Shown here piece by piece: positions 1 to 9,026 of a stretch of 64,000 nt of DNA (position 1 is the stretch's first letter; every line of letters begins with the position of its first letter). The stretch is from Mycobacterium barrassiae (GTDB lineage Bacteria > Actinomycetota > Actinomycetes > Mycobacteriales > Mycobacteriaceae), in contig NZ_JACKUK010000016.1 in the NCBI RefSeq assembly GCF_025822765.1, positions 64,458 through 128,457 of the forward strand. The letters are read 5' to 3'. A program made the translations under genes and the position numbers. The notes below the pieces were generated by a model. It searched no databases. It was not told where the DNA came from and saw only the letters and a program-made list of their open reading frames with translations.

Positions 1-1
1 A

Positions 2-30
2 TTGACTTGGGTGACACAGTAATGAATACT
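2..30 (+). promoter_or_regulatory. Possible promoter of the glycosyltransferase gene
   Basis: A -35-like TTGACT (2-7) is followed after 17 bp by a -10-like AATACT (25-30), about 40 bases before the first start codon. The 4-bp arms TACT and AGTA lie close downstream. This is a visual match only. Confidence 0.3.
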
Positions 31-70
31 ACACCACAGTAGGCATTCGCCGGGGAGGCGGTGGGACGCG

Positions 71-1378
71 ATGTCATCGATATTGATCGTCGGATTTTCC
101 GCACACGGTCACGTAGCCCCCCTGCTGGCCGCCGCTGAAAACTTCGTGAAGCGCGGCGACGACGTTCGCTTCATCACCGGTGCGCTGTTCGCCGACAAGG
201 TTGCCGCCTCTGGTGCGACGTATATACCTGTGCATCCGGACGCCGACTTCGACGAGCAACCGCTGAACGAGCGATTTCCCGAACGCGCCGCGCTTACAGG
301 GCGGAAGGCCATTGCCTTCGATATCGAGCAGGTCTTCGCCAAGCCTGCCAGGCCCCAATACGAAACGATCATGGCCGCGCTCGCAGTACGCCCTGCCGAC
401 GTGGTCATCGCCGACATCGCTTCGCTCGGCGCGGCGTTCCTCCTCGGTCACCCGCGTCCGGACCGGCCACCGGTGATCATGTGCGGGGTCATCCCGGTTA
501 CCCTCCAGAGTCGCGACACCGCCCCGTACGGCATGGGACTGATGCCGGCCGTAATTGGGAACCGAGCGCGAAATGCATTGCTGACAGCCGTTTCTCGTCG
601 CGTCCTGCGCGAGGGGTTTGCAGCCATCGACGCGGCCCACCGACAGGTGCATGGCATCGACATGCCCTTCACGTTCATGGATTGGGGCCGGCACGCTGAG
701 GCCATCGCGCAGTTCTGTGTTCGGTCGTTCGACTACCCGATGTCCGACGCTCCGCCCAACCTCCACTTCATCGGGCCGCTGTCTCCCACGTGTTCGCAGA
801 CGCCGGTGCCGGACTGGTGGTCCGATCTGGACGGAAGCCGACCCATCATCCATGTCACGCAGGGGACGATTGCCAACACCGACTACAGCCAAGCCATCGC
901 GCCGACGCTGCGCGCCCTGGCCGACGACGACGTTCTGGTCGTGGTCAGCACGGGCGGTCGACCCGTCGACACCCTGCCGCCGTTGCCTGCCAACGCGCGC
1001 GCGGCGACCTTCCTGCCCTACGACGAATTGCTGCCGCGCACTTCGGTTTTGGTGACCAACGGCGGATACGGCGGCGTTCAGTACGCCCTGCGATACGGTG
1101 TGCCGATCGTTGCGACCGGCGGTAAAGAGGACAAGCCCGAGGTCGGCGCGCGCGTCGCATGGTCCGGTGTCGGGCGACGTCTCAAAACCGAACATCCGAC
1201 GCCGAAGGCGATGCGCCACAACATCCTCGCGGTCTTGAACGATCCGCGCTACCGCCAAGCCAGCGGGCGCATCGCGGTGGACATGGCCTCGGCCCCCGGG
1301 TTCGCCGGCCTGGCCGACATTGTCGACCGGCTCACCGGCCGACCCGCTGCCGCAGGAGCCGGGACCGCCCAGCATTGA
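71..1378 (+). CDS. GT1-family (UGT/MGT-like) glycosyltransferase
   Basis: A 435-residue protein with the two-domain GT-B layout of nucleotide-sugar glycosyltransferases. The N-terminal acceptor domain opens with GFSAHGHVAPLLA (residues 8-20). The C-terminal donor-binding domain has the NGGYGGVQYALRYGVPIV region near residue 330, the usual UGT/MGT signature. Length fits macrolide- and glycolipid-type enzymes. The likely role is transfer of a sugar from an activated donor to a hydrophobic acceptor in the cytoplasm; the acceptor cannot be read from sequence. The start follows a purine-rich stretch, GGTGGGA. It is first in a block of five co-directional genes, and 75 bases separate it from the membrane-protein pair. 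Confidence 0.85.
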   Translation: MSSILIVGFSAHGHVAPLLAAAENFVKRGDDVRFITGALFADKVAASGATYIPVHPDADFDEQPLNERFPERAALTGRKAIAFDIEQVFAKPARPQYETIMAALAVRPADVVIADIASLGAAFLLGHPRPDRPPVIMCGVIPVTLQSRDTAPYGMGLMPAVIGNRARNALLTAVSRRVLREGFAAIDAAHRQVHGIDMPFTFMDWGRHAEAIAQFCVRSFDYPMSDAPPNLHFIGPLSPTCSQTPVPDWWSDLDGSRPIIHVTQGTIANTDYSQAIAPTLRALADDDVLVVVSTGGRPVDTLPPLPANARAATFLPYDELLPRTSVLVTNGGYGGVQYALRYGVPIVATGGKEDKPEVGARVAWSGVGRRLKTEHPTPKAMRHNILAVLNDPRYRQASGRIAVDMASAPGFAGLADIVDRLTGRPAAAGAGTAQH

Positions 1379-1453
1379 CCGCCTAGTTGCCGATCGGCTA
1401 CCGTGCGAGTTGCCGATCGGCAACTGACGCTACGCATGGGATTAGGTCCGACG

Positions 1454-2155
1454 ATGAAACGACGTGACGGCGAGTTGATCATGCTCTGGGCGTTGCCCGC
1501 GATGGTGATCATCTGGGTGTCGGCGTTCCTGCTGTTCCCCGGGTTCCTTCACCCGATGTCGCCGACCATGTCGGCCGAGGAGGTCGCCGGCTTCTACCGC
1601 GATGACACCGCGCGGATCCGTTACAGCATGATCCTGTTCAACTGGTTCGGCGTCGGTCTGATCCCCACCGTCATCCTGTTGGCGATGCAGGTACGCAAGA
1701 TGGCGCACCGGACGCCGATCCTGTCCTTCTGCCTCATCGCTTGCGCGGGCGGGCCGCCGACATTGTTTCTCATCGCGAACATGTTCTGGCTGCTGGGATC
1801 TTTCCGGCCCGAGCGTTCCCCCGAACTCACCCAGTTGCTCAACGACCTCGCGTGGGTCACGTTCACCGTCCTGGTGCCCTACCTCATCGCCCAGTGCCTG
1901 GTGTTGGCGCTGGCGATCTACTGGGATCGCCAAGACCAACCGGTGTTCCGGCCGTGGGTGGCACACTTCAACCTGCTCGTCGCGGCCGCGCTGGTGCCGG
2001 CGGCGTTCGGTGCGGTGACGTTCGAGGGCCCGTTTGCATGGGATGGCGTGTTGACGTTCTGGGTCAAGAACATCGCGATCGCCGTCTGGATCGTGGTGAT
2101 GGGGGTTGTTCTCGCTCAGAACATTCGCCGGGCGGAAGTTCGTGTGGCCGCATGA
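1454..2155 (+). CDS. Polytopic membrane protein, paralogue of the next gene
   Basis: A 233-residue protein with about six hydrophobic segments, near residues 9-27, 57-77, 89-112, 133-155, 168-188 and 200-222. I do not recognise a named family. A frame opens upstream at 1403, but the ATG at 1454 (MKRRDGEL) starts just before the first membrane segment and is preferred. It overlaps the next gene by 4 bases (ATGA). The pattern GSFRPERSPEL then FAWDG recurs in the next protein as GALRPDRDPEL then FAWNG, so the two are paralogues. The oxidase subunit III/IV-like genes downstream suggest a shared membrane complex, which is inference. Confidence 0.75.
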   Translation: MKRRDGELIMLWALPAMVIIWVSAFLLFPGFLHPMSPTMSAEEVAGFYRDDTARIRYSMILFNWFGVGLIPTVILLAMQVRKMAHRTPILSFCLIACAGGPPTLFLIANMFWLLGSFRPERSPELTQLLNDLAWVTFTVLVPYLIAQCLVLALAIYWDRQDQPVFRPWVAHFNLLVAAALVPAAFGAVTFEGPFAWDGVLTFWVKNIAIAVWIVVMGVVLAQNIRRAEVRVAA

Positions 2156-2979
2156 GCGCCCCGACGACCGAAGCGGCGCCGCCAAGCGATTCACGGCTGG
2201 GCCGTGTGGTCTGGAACTTCCGCTATCACCCCAAGCGCGAGTTGTGGTTCGCGTGGTGGGTGATGGTCGTCTTCTACCAGTTGTACGGTGTGCTGTTCTT
2301 CCTCGTGACGCGGGTGCAGCCACCGCCGAGCCCTGACTGGGACACGCCATTGGTGGTGCAGTGGTTCGCCGATCGCCACCTCGGCCTGCTCACCGGGTTC
2401 GGCGTCGTGTTCCTGATCTCGGGGATGTGTGCGCCGATGAATGCCCTACTCGCATATTCGATGTGGCGGATGTCGGTCAGTCGCGTCTTCGCGTACTCGT
2501 ACCTGATCATGTATTCGCTCGCCGCCCTGCCCGGCATGCTTGTGATGGCGATCGCGATGACCGTCGGCGCACTGCGACCGGACCGGGACCCCGAACTGAT
2601 CGTGTGGATGTATGACTTCGCGTTCCTGTCGTTCAGCGGAACGATGGGGGTCTTCCTGGTCGGTTCAGTGGTCTGGCTGGTGGCGATCCTGCTCGACAAG
2701 AACAACGTGTTTCCGAAGTGGTTCGCCTATCTGGGGCTGTGCAATGCGCTGACCGAAGTCGTCGTCGCACCGGCCTGGATTTTCCAGCGCGGCGCATTCG
2801 CGTGGAACGGTGCGATCGCGTGGTGGATCAACATGGTCGTATTCATCACCTACACCGCGGCGTTCATCGTGCTATTGCGAAAGATGATCGAGCGCGAGGA
2901 TTTCTGCACCGGACCGCTGCCTGACCTGCCACCCAAAGGTGTGGCCGAACCTGCCGAATCCGTGGAGACGAGTCGATGA
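2152..2979 (+). CDS. Polytopic membrane protein, paralogue of the preceding gene
   Basis: A 275-residue integral membrane protein with six or seven hydrophobic segments after a charged N-terminal stretch of about 30 residues. It shares a central GALRPDRDPEL motif and a C-terminal FAWNGAIAWWIN motif with the preceding protein (GSFRPERSPEL, FAWDGVLTFWVKN). I recognise no enzyme motif and no conserved heme-ligand pattern that would make it an oxidase core subunit. The start ATG overlaps the previous stop, and its own stop overlaps the next start by 4 bases, so translation of the three genes is probably coupled. Function unknown. Confidence 0.75.
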   Translation: MSAPTTEAAPPSDSRLGRVVWNFRYHPKRELWFAWWVMVVFYQLYGVLFFLVTRVQPPPSPDWDTPLVVQWFADRHLGLLTGFGVVFLISGMCAPMNALLAYSMWRMSVSRVFAYSYLIMYSLAALPGMLVMAIAMTVGALRPDRDPELIVWMYDFAFLSFSGTMGVFLVGSVVWLVAILLDKNNVFPKWFAYLGLCNALTEVVVAPAWIFQRGAFAWNGAIAWWINMVVFITYTAAFIVLLRKMIEREDFCTGPLPDLPPKGVAEPAESVETSR

Positions 2980-3572
2980 CCGACCTCGCTGACGCCGAGT
3001 CGAAACGGCTCGAAAACAAGCCGCAACGGCGAGTGCCCGGTCAGCCGGACATGTGGTTGTTCGTGCTTTTCGAAGCTCTGCTGTTCACCGGCTACTTTTC
3101 CGTCTACCTGGCCCTGCGCACTCAGAACGAGGACCTCTTCCTGCAATCCCAGGCGGATCTGGACCTACGCATCGGAGTCTTCAACACCATCGTCCTGCTG
3201 ACGAGTTCGTGGGCGATCGCCCGATGCGTCCGCGCCGCGCGCGACGGTCTGCACCACACGGCGATGACCTACGCATACGTCACCGTCGGTCTCGGCGTCA
3301 CCTTCGTGATCTCGAAGGTCGTCGAATGGATCCTGGAAATCCGGATGGGGAACACGTTCACCAGCGATGAGTTCTTCCAGCACTACTTCTTCCTCACGTC
3401 ACTGCACTGCATTCATGTATTGATCGGCTTCATCGTGCTGGGTGTGGTCGTGTATCAGTTGCGGAGTCCGGCGCGACGTTCCCAGGAGCTGGTCGAGACG
3501 GGTGCAACATATTGGCACACAGTGGATTTCCTGTGGGTTCTCATCTTCGCAATGCTCTACGTCGTGAGGTGA
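2976..3572 (+). CDS. Cytochrome c oxidase subunit III family protein (NorE-like)
   Basis: A 198-residue membrane protein with about five membrane segments. It carries the heme-copper oxidase subunit III signature: LTSLHCIHVLIGF in the fourth segment and YWHTVDFLWVLIFAMLYVV at the C terminus. Its short length matches the NorE-type members that accompany quinol or nitric-oxide reductases rather than seven-helix CoxC. Subunit III does not carry the catalytic heme, so it acts as an accessory subunit. No subunit I or II gene lies in the window. It is coupled to the membrane-protein pair upstream (4-base overlap) and followed after 3 bases by a subunit IV-like gene. Confidence 0.85.
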   Translation: MTDLADAESKRLENKPQRRVPGQPDMWLFVLFEALLFTGYFSVYLALRTQNEDLFLQSQADLDLRIGVFNTIVLLTSSWAIARCVRAARDGLHHTAMTYAYVTVGLGVTFVISKVVEWILEIRMGNTFTSDEFFQHYFFLTSLHCIHVLIGFIVLGVVVYQLRSPARRSQELVETGATYWHTVDFLWVLIFAMLYVVR

Positions 3573-3575
3573 TCG

Positions 3576-3872
3576 GTGAGCAACACGTTCAACAAGAGGC
3601 TGCTGATCGTCTGGTCGATCCTGACGATGTTGACGCTGGTTTACGTCTGGCTGGACAACTCTGCTGACGAGAAGGGCACATTGCACGCCAGCACCGTCGT
3701 CACCGTCAGTGCAATCGCGATCGCACTGATCAAGGTGCGCATCATCTTCCGCGAGTTCATGGAGGTACGCCACTCTCCGGTGTGGCTGTGCCGCCTCACC
3801 GACGGTTGGGTGGTGCTCGTCGCCTCTTGCCTGCTGGGTAGCTACTTCATCGGCTCAGCTGTCGCCGGCTGA
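3576..3872 (+). CDS. Prokaryotic cytochrome c oxidase subunit IV-like membrane protein
   Basis: A 98-residue protein with three hydrophobic segments, matching the size and layout of the small caa3-type oxidase subunit IV family. The start is GTG at 3576, three bases after the subunit III-like stop. The position directly behind a subunit III-like gene is the usual one for this family, which supports the call more than any single residue. It closes the first block of co-directional genes. Its stop is followed by a palindrome (3881-3942) that separates it from the convergent flavoprotein gene. Confidence 0.7.
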   Translation: MSNTFNKRLLIVWSILTMLTLVYVWLDNSADEKGTLHASTVVTVSAIAIALIKVRIIFREFMEVRHSPVWLCRLTDGWVVLVASCLLGSYFIGSAVAG

Positions 3873-3880
3873 CTTCTTCC

Positions 3881-3942
3881 CGCGAGCAGACGTGAACCCC
3901 CCTTTTTCGCCGGCGTGTCGGGGGTTTTTGCGACTGCTCGCG
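3881..3942. repeat. Family A palindrome between convergent genes, possible bidirectional terminator
   Basis: The left arm begins CGCGAGCAGACG and the right arm ends CTGCTCGCG, so the ends pair around a central GCCGGCGTGTCGGG. Runs of C, T and G give the centre a terminator look. It lies exactly between two convergent stops (3872 and 3943). A second copy with the same arms and the same GCCGGCGTGTCGGG centre is at 15459-15522. Confidence 0.7.
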
Positions 3943-5553
3943 CTAAGAGGTGACCCGCGCGGACACCGCCATCCCTGCGCGGTACCCGAAAACCATTGCG
4001 GGGCCGAGCGTCCCACCCGCGCCGCCATAGGCCTTACCCGTCGCGCCTGCCATCGCGTTGCCCGCAGCGAACAGCCCCGGAATGGCCCCGCCGTTGACGT
4101 GCAACACCCGGCCGTCGCGATCGGTGCGCGGCCCACCCTTGGTACCCATCGCCCCGATGGATACCGGTACGGCGTAGTACGGCGGCGTGTCGATGGGCCC
4201 GAGGGTCTTTCCCGCGGGCGTGGTGGCCTTGTCGTCACCCCAGTACCCGTCGTAAGCGCTTGCGCCGCGGCCGAAATCGGGGTCCTGCTCATGCGCGACG
4301 TTCTCGTTCCACGCCTCGAGCGTCGCCGCAAGTCCGGCTGCGTCGATACCCGTCTTCTCGCCCAGCTCCGTCAAGTCGGCCGACGGGGTGAACCAGTCCG
4401 GCGCCTCGTCGCCGGGCAGGATGCCGAGGAACCCGTACCGCTTGAGGTGCTGTGAGTCGAAGACGATCCACGCGGGATCGTTGGCGTAACCCTGCTTGGG
4501 GTCGAGGTAGTGGAACGGGCCCGCCATCGAGTTGTATTCACCGGCCTCGTTGAGGAATCGCCGGCCCGCGCGGTTGACGATGATGCTTCTGGGCCTGGTG
4601 CGTTCGAGTCGGACGCTGCGGCTGCGTGGCTGACCTTCGAACGTGTCGCCGGGCAGCTGGACGATCGGCACCCACCACGCCTCGCCCATATTGGCCAGGT
4701 CTGCGCCGTGCGCCATGGCCATCCGCAAGCCGTCGCCGGTGTTGTTCGGCGGTGACACCGCGCCCCGCATCGGGCCCCGCAGATACGCCTCGACCAGCTT
4801 CGGGTCCCACTCGAACCCGCCCGTGCCCAGCACTACACCGCGATGCGACCGGACGTTGAACTCCTTGTCGCCCTGAATGATCCGGACGCCGGTGATTCCC
4901 AACGCGTCGGCGAAAAGCTCGACGGCGCGGGCATTGGTCTGCGGGACCACCCCCCGGTCGAGCAATCCTTTCAACAGTCCGGCGATCAGGGCGGTGCCCG
5001 CCACGCAGTAGTCGCCCGATTCGTCGTCGACCGATGCGTGGATGCGCGCCCGTGTCTCCGCGTCGATGCCGACGTTGCTGAAGTCGGCGGGAAACGACGT
5101 GATGCGCTCACTCCACTCGTCGAGCCTGGACCGATCGAACGGTTTGGCGTTCAGCGACCGGCCGCCTCCCGGGCGGCCGCCGGGGAGTTCAGGCTTGTAG
5201 TCCGGAAAGCCCTCGGCCACCTCGAACTGCAATTCGCTGTGGGCCTCGACGAAATCGAGCATCTCCGGCCCGGTGCGAACGAACGTCTCCACCAGGTCGT
5301 CGTCCATATACCCGAGCGACTGCGCGCGCAGATAGCTCATTGCGTCCTCGACCGTGAGCTCACCTTCGGAGGCGCGGTTGTGCGCCGGGATCCAGATGAT
5401 GCCCCCGGAAACCGCTGTGGTGCCGCCGACGGTCGCGGCCTTCTCATACACCTCGACGGTGGCCCCGTTGACGGCGGCAGTGAGCGCTGACGTCAGCCCG
5501 GCGCCGCCACTGCCGAGCACGACCACGTCGACCTCGTGATCCCAATTGGTCAC
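3943..5553 (-). CDS. FAD-binding dehydrogenase, 3-ketosteroid delta1-dehydrogenase (KstD)-like
   Basis: A 536-residue flavoprotein of the fumarate reductase/KstD superfamily. It has an N-terminal dinucleotide site (VVVLGSGGAGLTSALTAA), a GGTTAVSGGIIWIP motif, a PDYKPELPGG motif near residue 120, and a C-terminal PPYYAVPVSIGAMGTKGG region with AGNAMAGATGKAYGGAGGTLG, typical of KstD-like enzymes. KstD enzymes introduce a ring double bond next to a ketone; the substrate here is unknown. The start is GTG with AAAGGA eight bases upstream. It lies 29 bases behind the IclR gene, probably in the same transcript. A paralogue sits in the divergent operon at 9891-11663. Confidence 0.8.
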   Translation of the reverse strand: MTNWDHEVDVVVLGSGGAGLTSALTAAVNGATVEVYEKAATVGGTTAVSGGIIWIPAHNRASEGELTVEDAMSYLRAQSLGYMDDDLVETFVRTGPEMLDFVEAHSELQFEVAEGFPDYKPELPGGRPGGGRSLNAKPFDRSRLDEWSERITSFPADFSNVGIDAETRARIHASVDDESGDYCVAGTALIAGLLKGLLDRGVVPQTNARAVELFADALGITGVRIIQGDKEFNVRSHRGVVLGTGGFEWDPKLVEAYLRGPMRGAVSPPNNTGDGLRMAMAHGADLANMGEAWWVPIVQLPGDTFEGQPRSRSVRLERTRPRSIIVNRAGRRFLNEAGEYNSMAGPFHYLDPKQGYANDPAWIVFDSQHLKRYGFLGILPGDEAPDWFTPSADLTELGEKTGIDAAGLAATLEAWNENVAHEQDPDFGRGASAYDGYWGDDKATTPAGKTLGPIDTPPYYAVPVSIGAMGTKGGPRTDRDGRVLHVNGGAIPGLFAAGNAMAGATGKAYGGAGGTLGPAMVFGYRAGMAVSARVTS

Positions 5554-5582
5554 GTGCTCAATCCTTTCGGCTGAGGCGATCC

Positions 5583-6311
5583 TCAGGACAGGACCGCGGA
5601 CAGTTCGTTGGCCGCCTTGATCACCGCGTCTTTACCGCGCATCACCACATCCTCGCGATGGGAAATGAGATTGATGCATGTCGGCGGTGACGGCGGCTGT
5701 CTGCGCACGGGAACGGCCAACCCGTAAGTGTTCGGCTCGATCTCACCGTGGGTGATGACCCAGCCCTGCTCGCGGGTCTGCGGGACGAGATCGCGTTCGC
5801 CGGGCCGCGGCGGCATGCTCGCCAGCAGCGCGATGCCGGCCGCACCGCGGTCCAGCGGGTAGCGGCTGCCCTCGTGAAAAGCGAGTTGGTAGTACACGTT
5901 TGTCGGCACGATCACCGCGATGGCCACCTGCTGGTCGCCCTCGGCCACGAGCAGCGACACCGTGCTGCCGAGTTCGTCGGCCAGCGCGCGCAGCGTAGGC
6001 AGACTCAACTGGCGCACATGATTGTCGAACGATGCACCGAGCACCGCCAGCGCAGCGGCCGCCCGGTAGCGGCCGTCCTCTCCCTTGGCCACGAGGCGGT
6101 ACGCCGACAGCGTGGAAAGCAAGCGGTACGCGATCGTCCGGTGCACGCCGATATCGTCGGCGACCTGTTGTGCCGTCAGCCCCGACCGGGACGTGGCGAC
6201 CAGCTGCAACGCGGCCAGACCGCGCGCCAATGTCTGTGAGCCGGGCGCACCTGTCGGCGCGGCATTGGCGCTGGCCCCGCCGACCGAATCAGACCCAACC
6301 GAACCAGACAT
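5583..6311 (-). CDS. IclR-family transcriptional regulator
   Basis: A 242-residue regulator with an N-terminal winged helix (roughly residues 25-85, including SGLTAQQVADDIGVHRTIAY) and a C-terminal ligand-binding domain, as in IclR, MhpR and PcaR-type proteins. I prefer the ATG at 6311 because AGGAAG lies just upstream. An ATG at 6335 would add eight residues but has a weaker ribosome site. It is divergent from the mhp-like operon, and a perfect 14-bp palindrome (6370-6383) in the shared promoter is a good candidate operator. IclR proteins near aromatic catabolic operons are often substrate-responsive activators. Confidence 0.9.
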   Translation of the reverse strand: MSGSVGSDSVGGASANAAPTGAPGSQTLARGLAALQLVATSRSGLTAQQVADDIGVHRTIAYRLLSTLSAYRLVAKGEDGRYRAAAALAVLGASFDNHVRQLSLPTLRALADELGSTVSLLVAEGDQQVAIAVIVPTNVYYQLAFHEGSRYPLDRGAAGIALLASMPPRPGERDLVPQTREQGWVITHGEIEPNTYGLAVPVRRQPPSPPTCINLISHREDVVMRGKDAVIKAANELSAVLS

Positions 6312-6369
6312 CCGACTTCCTGACTTCCTTGACATCTACCACTCAGGAGAGTGATGCTCTGACTATAGT

Positions 6370-6383
6370 GCACGTATACGTGC
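6370..6383. promoter_or_regulatory. Perfect 14-bp palindrome, candidate IclR operator
   Basis: GCACGTATACGTGC is its own reverse complement. It sits in the 136-bp region between the divergent IclR gene and the mhp-like operon. IclR proteins bind such palindromes; assigning it to this IclR is inference from position. Confidence 0.5.
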
Positions 6384-6410
6384 GATAAATGAGCACAGTG
6401 CTTACAAAAT

Positions 6411-6429
6411 ACGAGAATTCAATTCTCGT
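6411..6429. promoter_or_regulatory. 19-bp palindrome, GAGAA-N5-TTCTC operator copy 1
   Basis: ACGAGAATTCAATTCTCGT has perfect 9-bp arms around one central C. It lies 18 bases before the GTG of the mhp-like operon. The core GAGAA-N5-TTCTC recurs at 38070, 38880 and 46743, each time in a promoter region, and with one mismatch at 37208. It is therefore a likely site of a shared regulator. Confidence 0.65.
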
Positions 6430-6447
6430 CGTCAAGAGAGGTGACGA

Positions 6448-7341
6448 GTGCCGGAATCGTCCCGACGACTGGCAGACGCGGATTTCGAGAGTGTCTGGAG
6501 CGACCTCCAAGGCGTCGCGTTCTCGCAGGGGTACCTCGACGCGGGCGGAGTGCGCACGCGTTATGTCCACGCCGGTGATCCGGACAAACCGGTGCTCGTC
6601 TTTCTGCACGGTTCGGGCGGGCACGCCGAGGCCTACGTCCGAAATCTGGAGGCGCATGCCGAGCATTTCTCGACATGGTCGATCGACATGCTCGGGCACG
6701 GATATACGGACAAGCCCGGACATCCGTTGGAGGTAGAGCACTATCTCTCCCATCTGATGGCATTCCTCGACGCGATCGGTGCACAGCGCGCCCACATCAG
6801 CGGTGAGTCGCTCGGCGGCTGGGTGGCCGCGCGCGCCGCCGTCGACCAGCCCGACCGGGTCGATCGACTGGTGCTCAACACCGCGGGCGGATCGCAGGCC
6901 GACCCCGAGGTGATGAAGCGCATCGTCACGCTGTCGATGGCGGCCGTGGAGAACCCGACGTGGGAAACGGTCCAGGCGCGCATCAAGTGGTTGATGGCCG
7001 ACAAGTCCAAGGATTACGACGACATCGTCGCCAGCCGCCAACGGATCTACCGCCAGCCGGAATTCGCCTCCGCGATGAAAGACATCATGGCGCTGCAGGA
7101 TCCGGAGATCCGCGCGCGAAACTTGCTCGGCCCGAAGGAATACGGGTCGATCACCGCGCCCACGATGGTGGTGTGGACCAGCGATGACCCGACGGCCGAC
7201 GTCGACGAGGGACGCCGAATCGCGTCGATGATCCCCGGTGCCCGGTTCGAGCTGATGCCCGGGTGCGGGCACTGGCCACAGTACGAGGACCCCAAGACGT
7301 TCAACCGGCTCCACCTCGACTTCCTGCTGGGACGCCTATGA
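6448..7341 (+). CDS. Alpha/beta hydrolase, MhpC/HsaD-like C-C bond hydrolase
   Basis: A 297-residue alpha/beta-hydrolase. The catalytic triad is visible: Ser121 in GESLGGW, Asp246 in SDDP and His275 in GCGHWPQ. The oxyanion region is [11 protein letters not shown]. Enzymes of this type hydrolyse the ring-opened product of extradiol catechol cleavage, which fits the mhpA- and mhpB-like genes directly downstream. The start is GTG with an AGAGAGG ribosome site. It is the first gene of a ten-gene operon and overlaps the hydroxylase gene by 4 bases. Assignment to meta-cleavage hydrolysis rests on context as much as on sequence. Confidence 0.8.
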   Translation: MPESSRRLADADFESVWSDLQGVAFSQGYLDAGGVRTRYVHAGDPDKPVLVFLHGSGGHAEAYVRNLEAHAEHFSTWSIDMLGHGYTDKPGHPLEVEHYLSHLMAFLDAIGAQRAHISGESLGGWVAARAAVDQPDRVDRLVLNTAGGSQADPEVMKRIVTLSMAAVENPTWETVQARIKWLMADKSKDYDDIVASRQRIYRQPEFASAMKDIMALQDPEIRARNLLGPKEYGSITAPTMVVWTSDDPTADVDEGRRIASMIPGARFELMPGCGHWPQYEDPKTFNRLHLDFLLGRL

Positions 7342-9026
7342 GCACCGAGCGGGTGGACGTCGTCATCGTCGGTGCCGGACCTTCGGGGCTGACGCTGGCG
7401 AACATCCTTGGGCTGCAGGGCGTCCGGACGCTCATCGTCGAGGAGCGCGACACGCTCATCGACTACCCGCGTGGGGTCGGTCTCGACGACGAGGCGCTGC
7501 GCACCTTCCAGTCCATCGGTCTGGTCGACCGCGTCCTGCCGCACACCGTGCCGAACCAGATCCTGCGCTTCTTCGACGCCAAACGCCGGTTGCTCGCCGA
7601 AATGGCGCCGCCTGACGCGCGTTTCGGCTGGCCCAAACGCAACGGCTTCGTCCAGCCGATGGTCGACTCGGAACTGTGCGGCGGGTTGGAGCGATTCGAC
7701 CATGTCGAGGTTCGGTGGGGGCACCGGATGGAGAGCTGCGTTGAAACCGACGACGGCGTCACCGTCGGATTCGCCGATGGCAGGGATCCGGTGCACGCCC
7801 GCTACGTCGTCGGATGTGATGGCGGCCGTAGCGCCACCCGCCGCTTGATGGGGGTGTCGTTCGATGGAACGACGTCGTCGACCCGCTGGCTGGTGGTCGA
7901 CGTCGCGAACGATCCGCTCGGTCATCCGAACAGCGAGGTGGGAGCCGATCCCGCCCGCCCATACGTGTCGATCTCGATCGCGCACGGCATCCGCCGCTTC
8001 GAGTTCCTCATCCACGACGACGAGTCCGACGAACTCGCCGACGATCCGGCGTTCGTCAGACGCATGCTCGCACAACGTGTTCCGCATCCAGATCGGGTCG
8101 ACATGATCCGCCATCGCGTGTACACCCACCACTCGCGCATCGCGGGCTCGTTCCGCGAGGGCCGCCTCTTGCTGGCCGGCGACGCCGCACACCTGATGCC
8201 GGTATGGCAGGGCCAGGGCTACAACAGCGGCATCCGCGACGCCGCCAACCTCGGGTGGAAGCTCGCCGCGGTGGTCAACGGCCAAGCCGGCGACGCCCTG
8301 CTGGACACCTACGACGTCGAGCGTCGCAAACACGCGCGCGCGATGATCGACCTGTCCACGATGGTGGGACGGGTCATCTCGCCGACCAACCGACGGGTGG
8401 CAGCCCTGCGCGACCGGGTGATTCACGGCGCGTCGCTGGTGCCAACCTTGAAGCGTTATGTGCTGGAGATGCGGTTCAAGCCTATGCCGCGTTATCAGCA
8501 GGGGGCGGTGTGCCATGCCGACTACAGCGCGCCCAACTCGCCGACCGGCACGCTGTTCATCCAGCCCCGCGTCGACACCCGAACAGAACAGAACGTGCTG
8601 CTCGACGATGTCTTCGGTCCCGGCTTCGCCGTGCTGTGCTGGAGCAACAACCTGCGCGCCGTTCTCGGCGACGAAGCGTTCAACCGTTGGAAAGCGTTGG
8701 GGGCCAGATTCGTCGAGGCGCGGCCCATGACCCAGCTGCAGTGGCCCGGCCACGATGACCCCGATGTGGTCGTCGTCGGCGACCGGACGGGCGCGCTGAA
8801 GTCCTGGTTCGACGTCTACACCGACTCCGTGTTGTTCGTGCGGCCCGACCGCTGCATCGCAGGTGCCTGCATCGCGCAGCGCGCGCCCGAAATGAGCGAA
8901 TCGCTTTTCGGCGTCCTCTGTCTCACCCAGGAAGGAGGCTCGAGTTCAAATGGCGACACTGGCCCTGTGCTGCATGTCGCACAGTCCGCTACTGAACCTT
9001 CCGGGACCGTCACAGGATCTTCTTGA
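7338..9026 (+). CDS. mhpA: FAD-dependent aromatic hydroxylase, MhpA-like
   Basis: A 562-residue single-component flavin monooxygenase closely resembling E. coli MhpA (3-(3-hydroxyphenyl)propionate 2-hydroxylase) along its length. It has [17 protein letters not shown] at the N terminus, an [19 protein letters not shown] block, and [18 protein letters not shown] near residue 280 for FAD binding. It would add a second ortho hydroxyl to a phenol, giving a catechol for the next enzyme. The start ATG overlaps the hydrolase stop by 4 bases. The last 26 codons overlap the dioxygenase gene by 77 bases, so the C-terminal tail may be unconserved. The exact substrate is uncertain. Confidence 0.88.
   Translation: MSTERVDVVIVGAGPSGLTLANILGLQGVRTLIVEERDTLIDYPRGVGLDDEALRTFQSIGLVDRVLPHTVPNQILRFFDAKRRLLAEMAPPDARFGWPKRNGFVQPMVDSELCGGLERFDHVEVRWGHRMESCVETDDGVTVGFADGRDPVHARYVVGCDGGRSATRRLMGVSFDGTTSSTRWLVVDVANDPLGHPNSEVGADPARPYVSISIAHGIRRFEFLIHDDESDELADDPAFVRRMLAQRVPHPDRVDMIRHRVYTHHSRIAGSFREGRLLLAGDAAHLMPVWQGQGYNSGIRDAANLGWKLAAVVNGQAGDALLDTYDVERRKHARAMIDLSTMVGRVISPTNRRVAALRDRVIHGASLVPTLKRYVLEMRFKPMPRYQQGAVCHADYSAPNSPTGTLFIQPRVDTRTEQNVLLDDVFGPGFAVLCWSNNLRAVLGDEAFNRWKALGARFVEARPMTQLQWPGHDDPDVVVVGDRTGALKSWFDVYTDSVLFVRPDRCIAGACIAQRAPEMSESLFGVLCLTQEGGSSSNGDTGPVLHVAQSATEPSGTVTGSS

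Noticed and set aside
2976-3872. A terminal cytochrome oxidase operon
   Set aside because: Only subunit III- and IV-like genes are present; no heme/copper-binding subunit I or CuA subunit II is in the window.
7047-8753. A 568-codon minus-strand frame opposite the mhpA-like gene
   Set aside because: It encodes a low-complexity His/Arg/Asp-rich sequence and lies wholly opposite a gene matching MhpA over its length.
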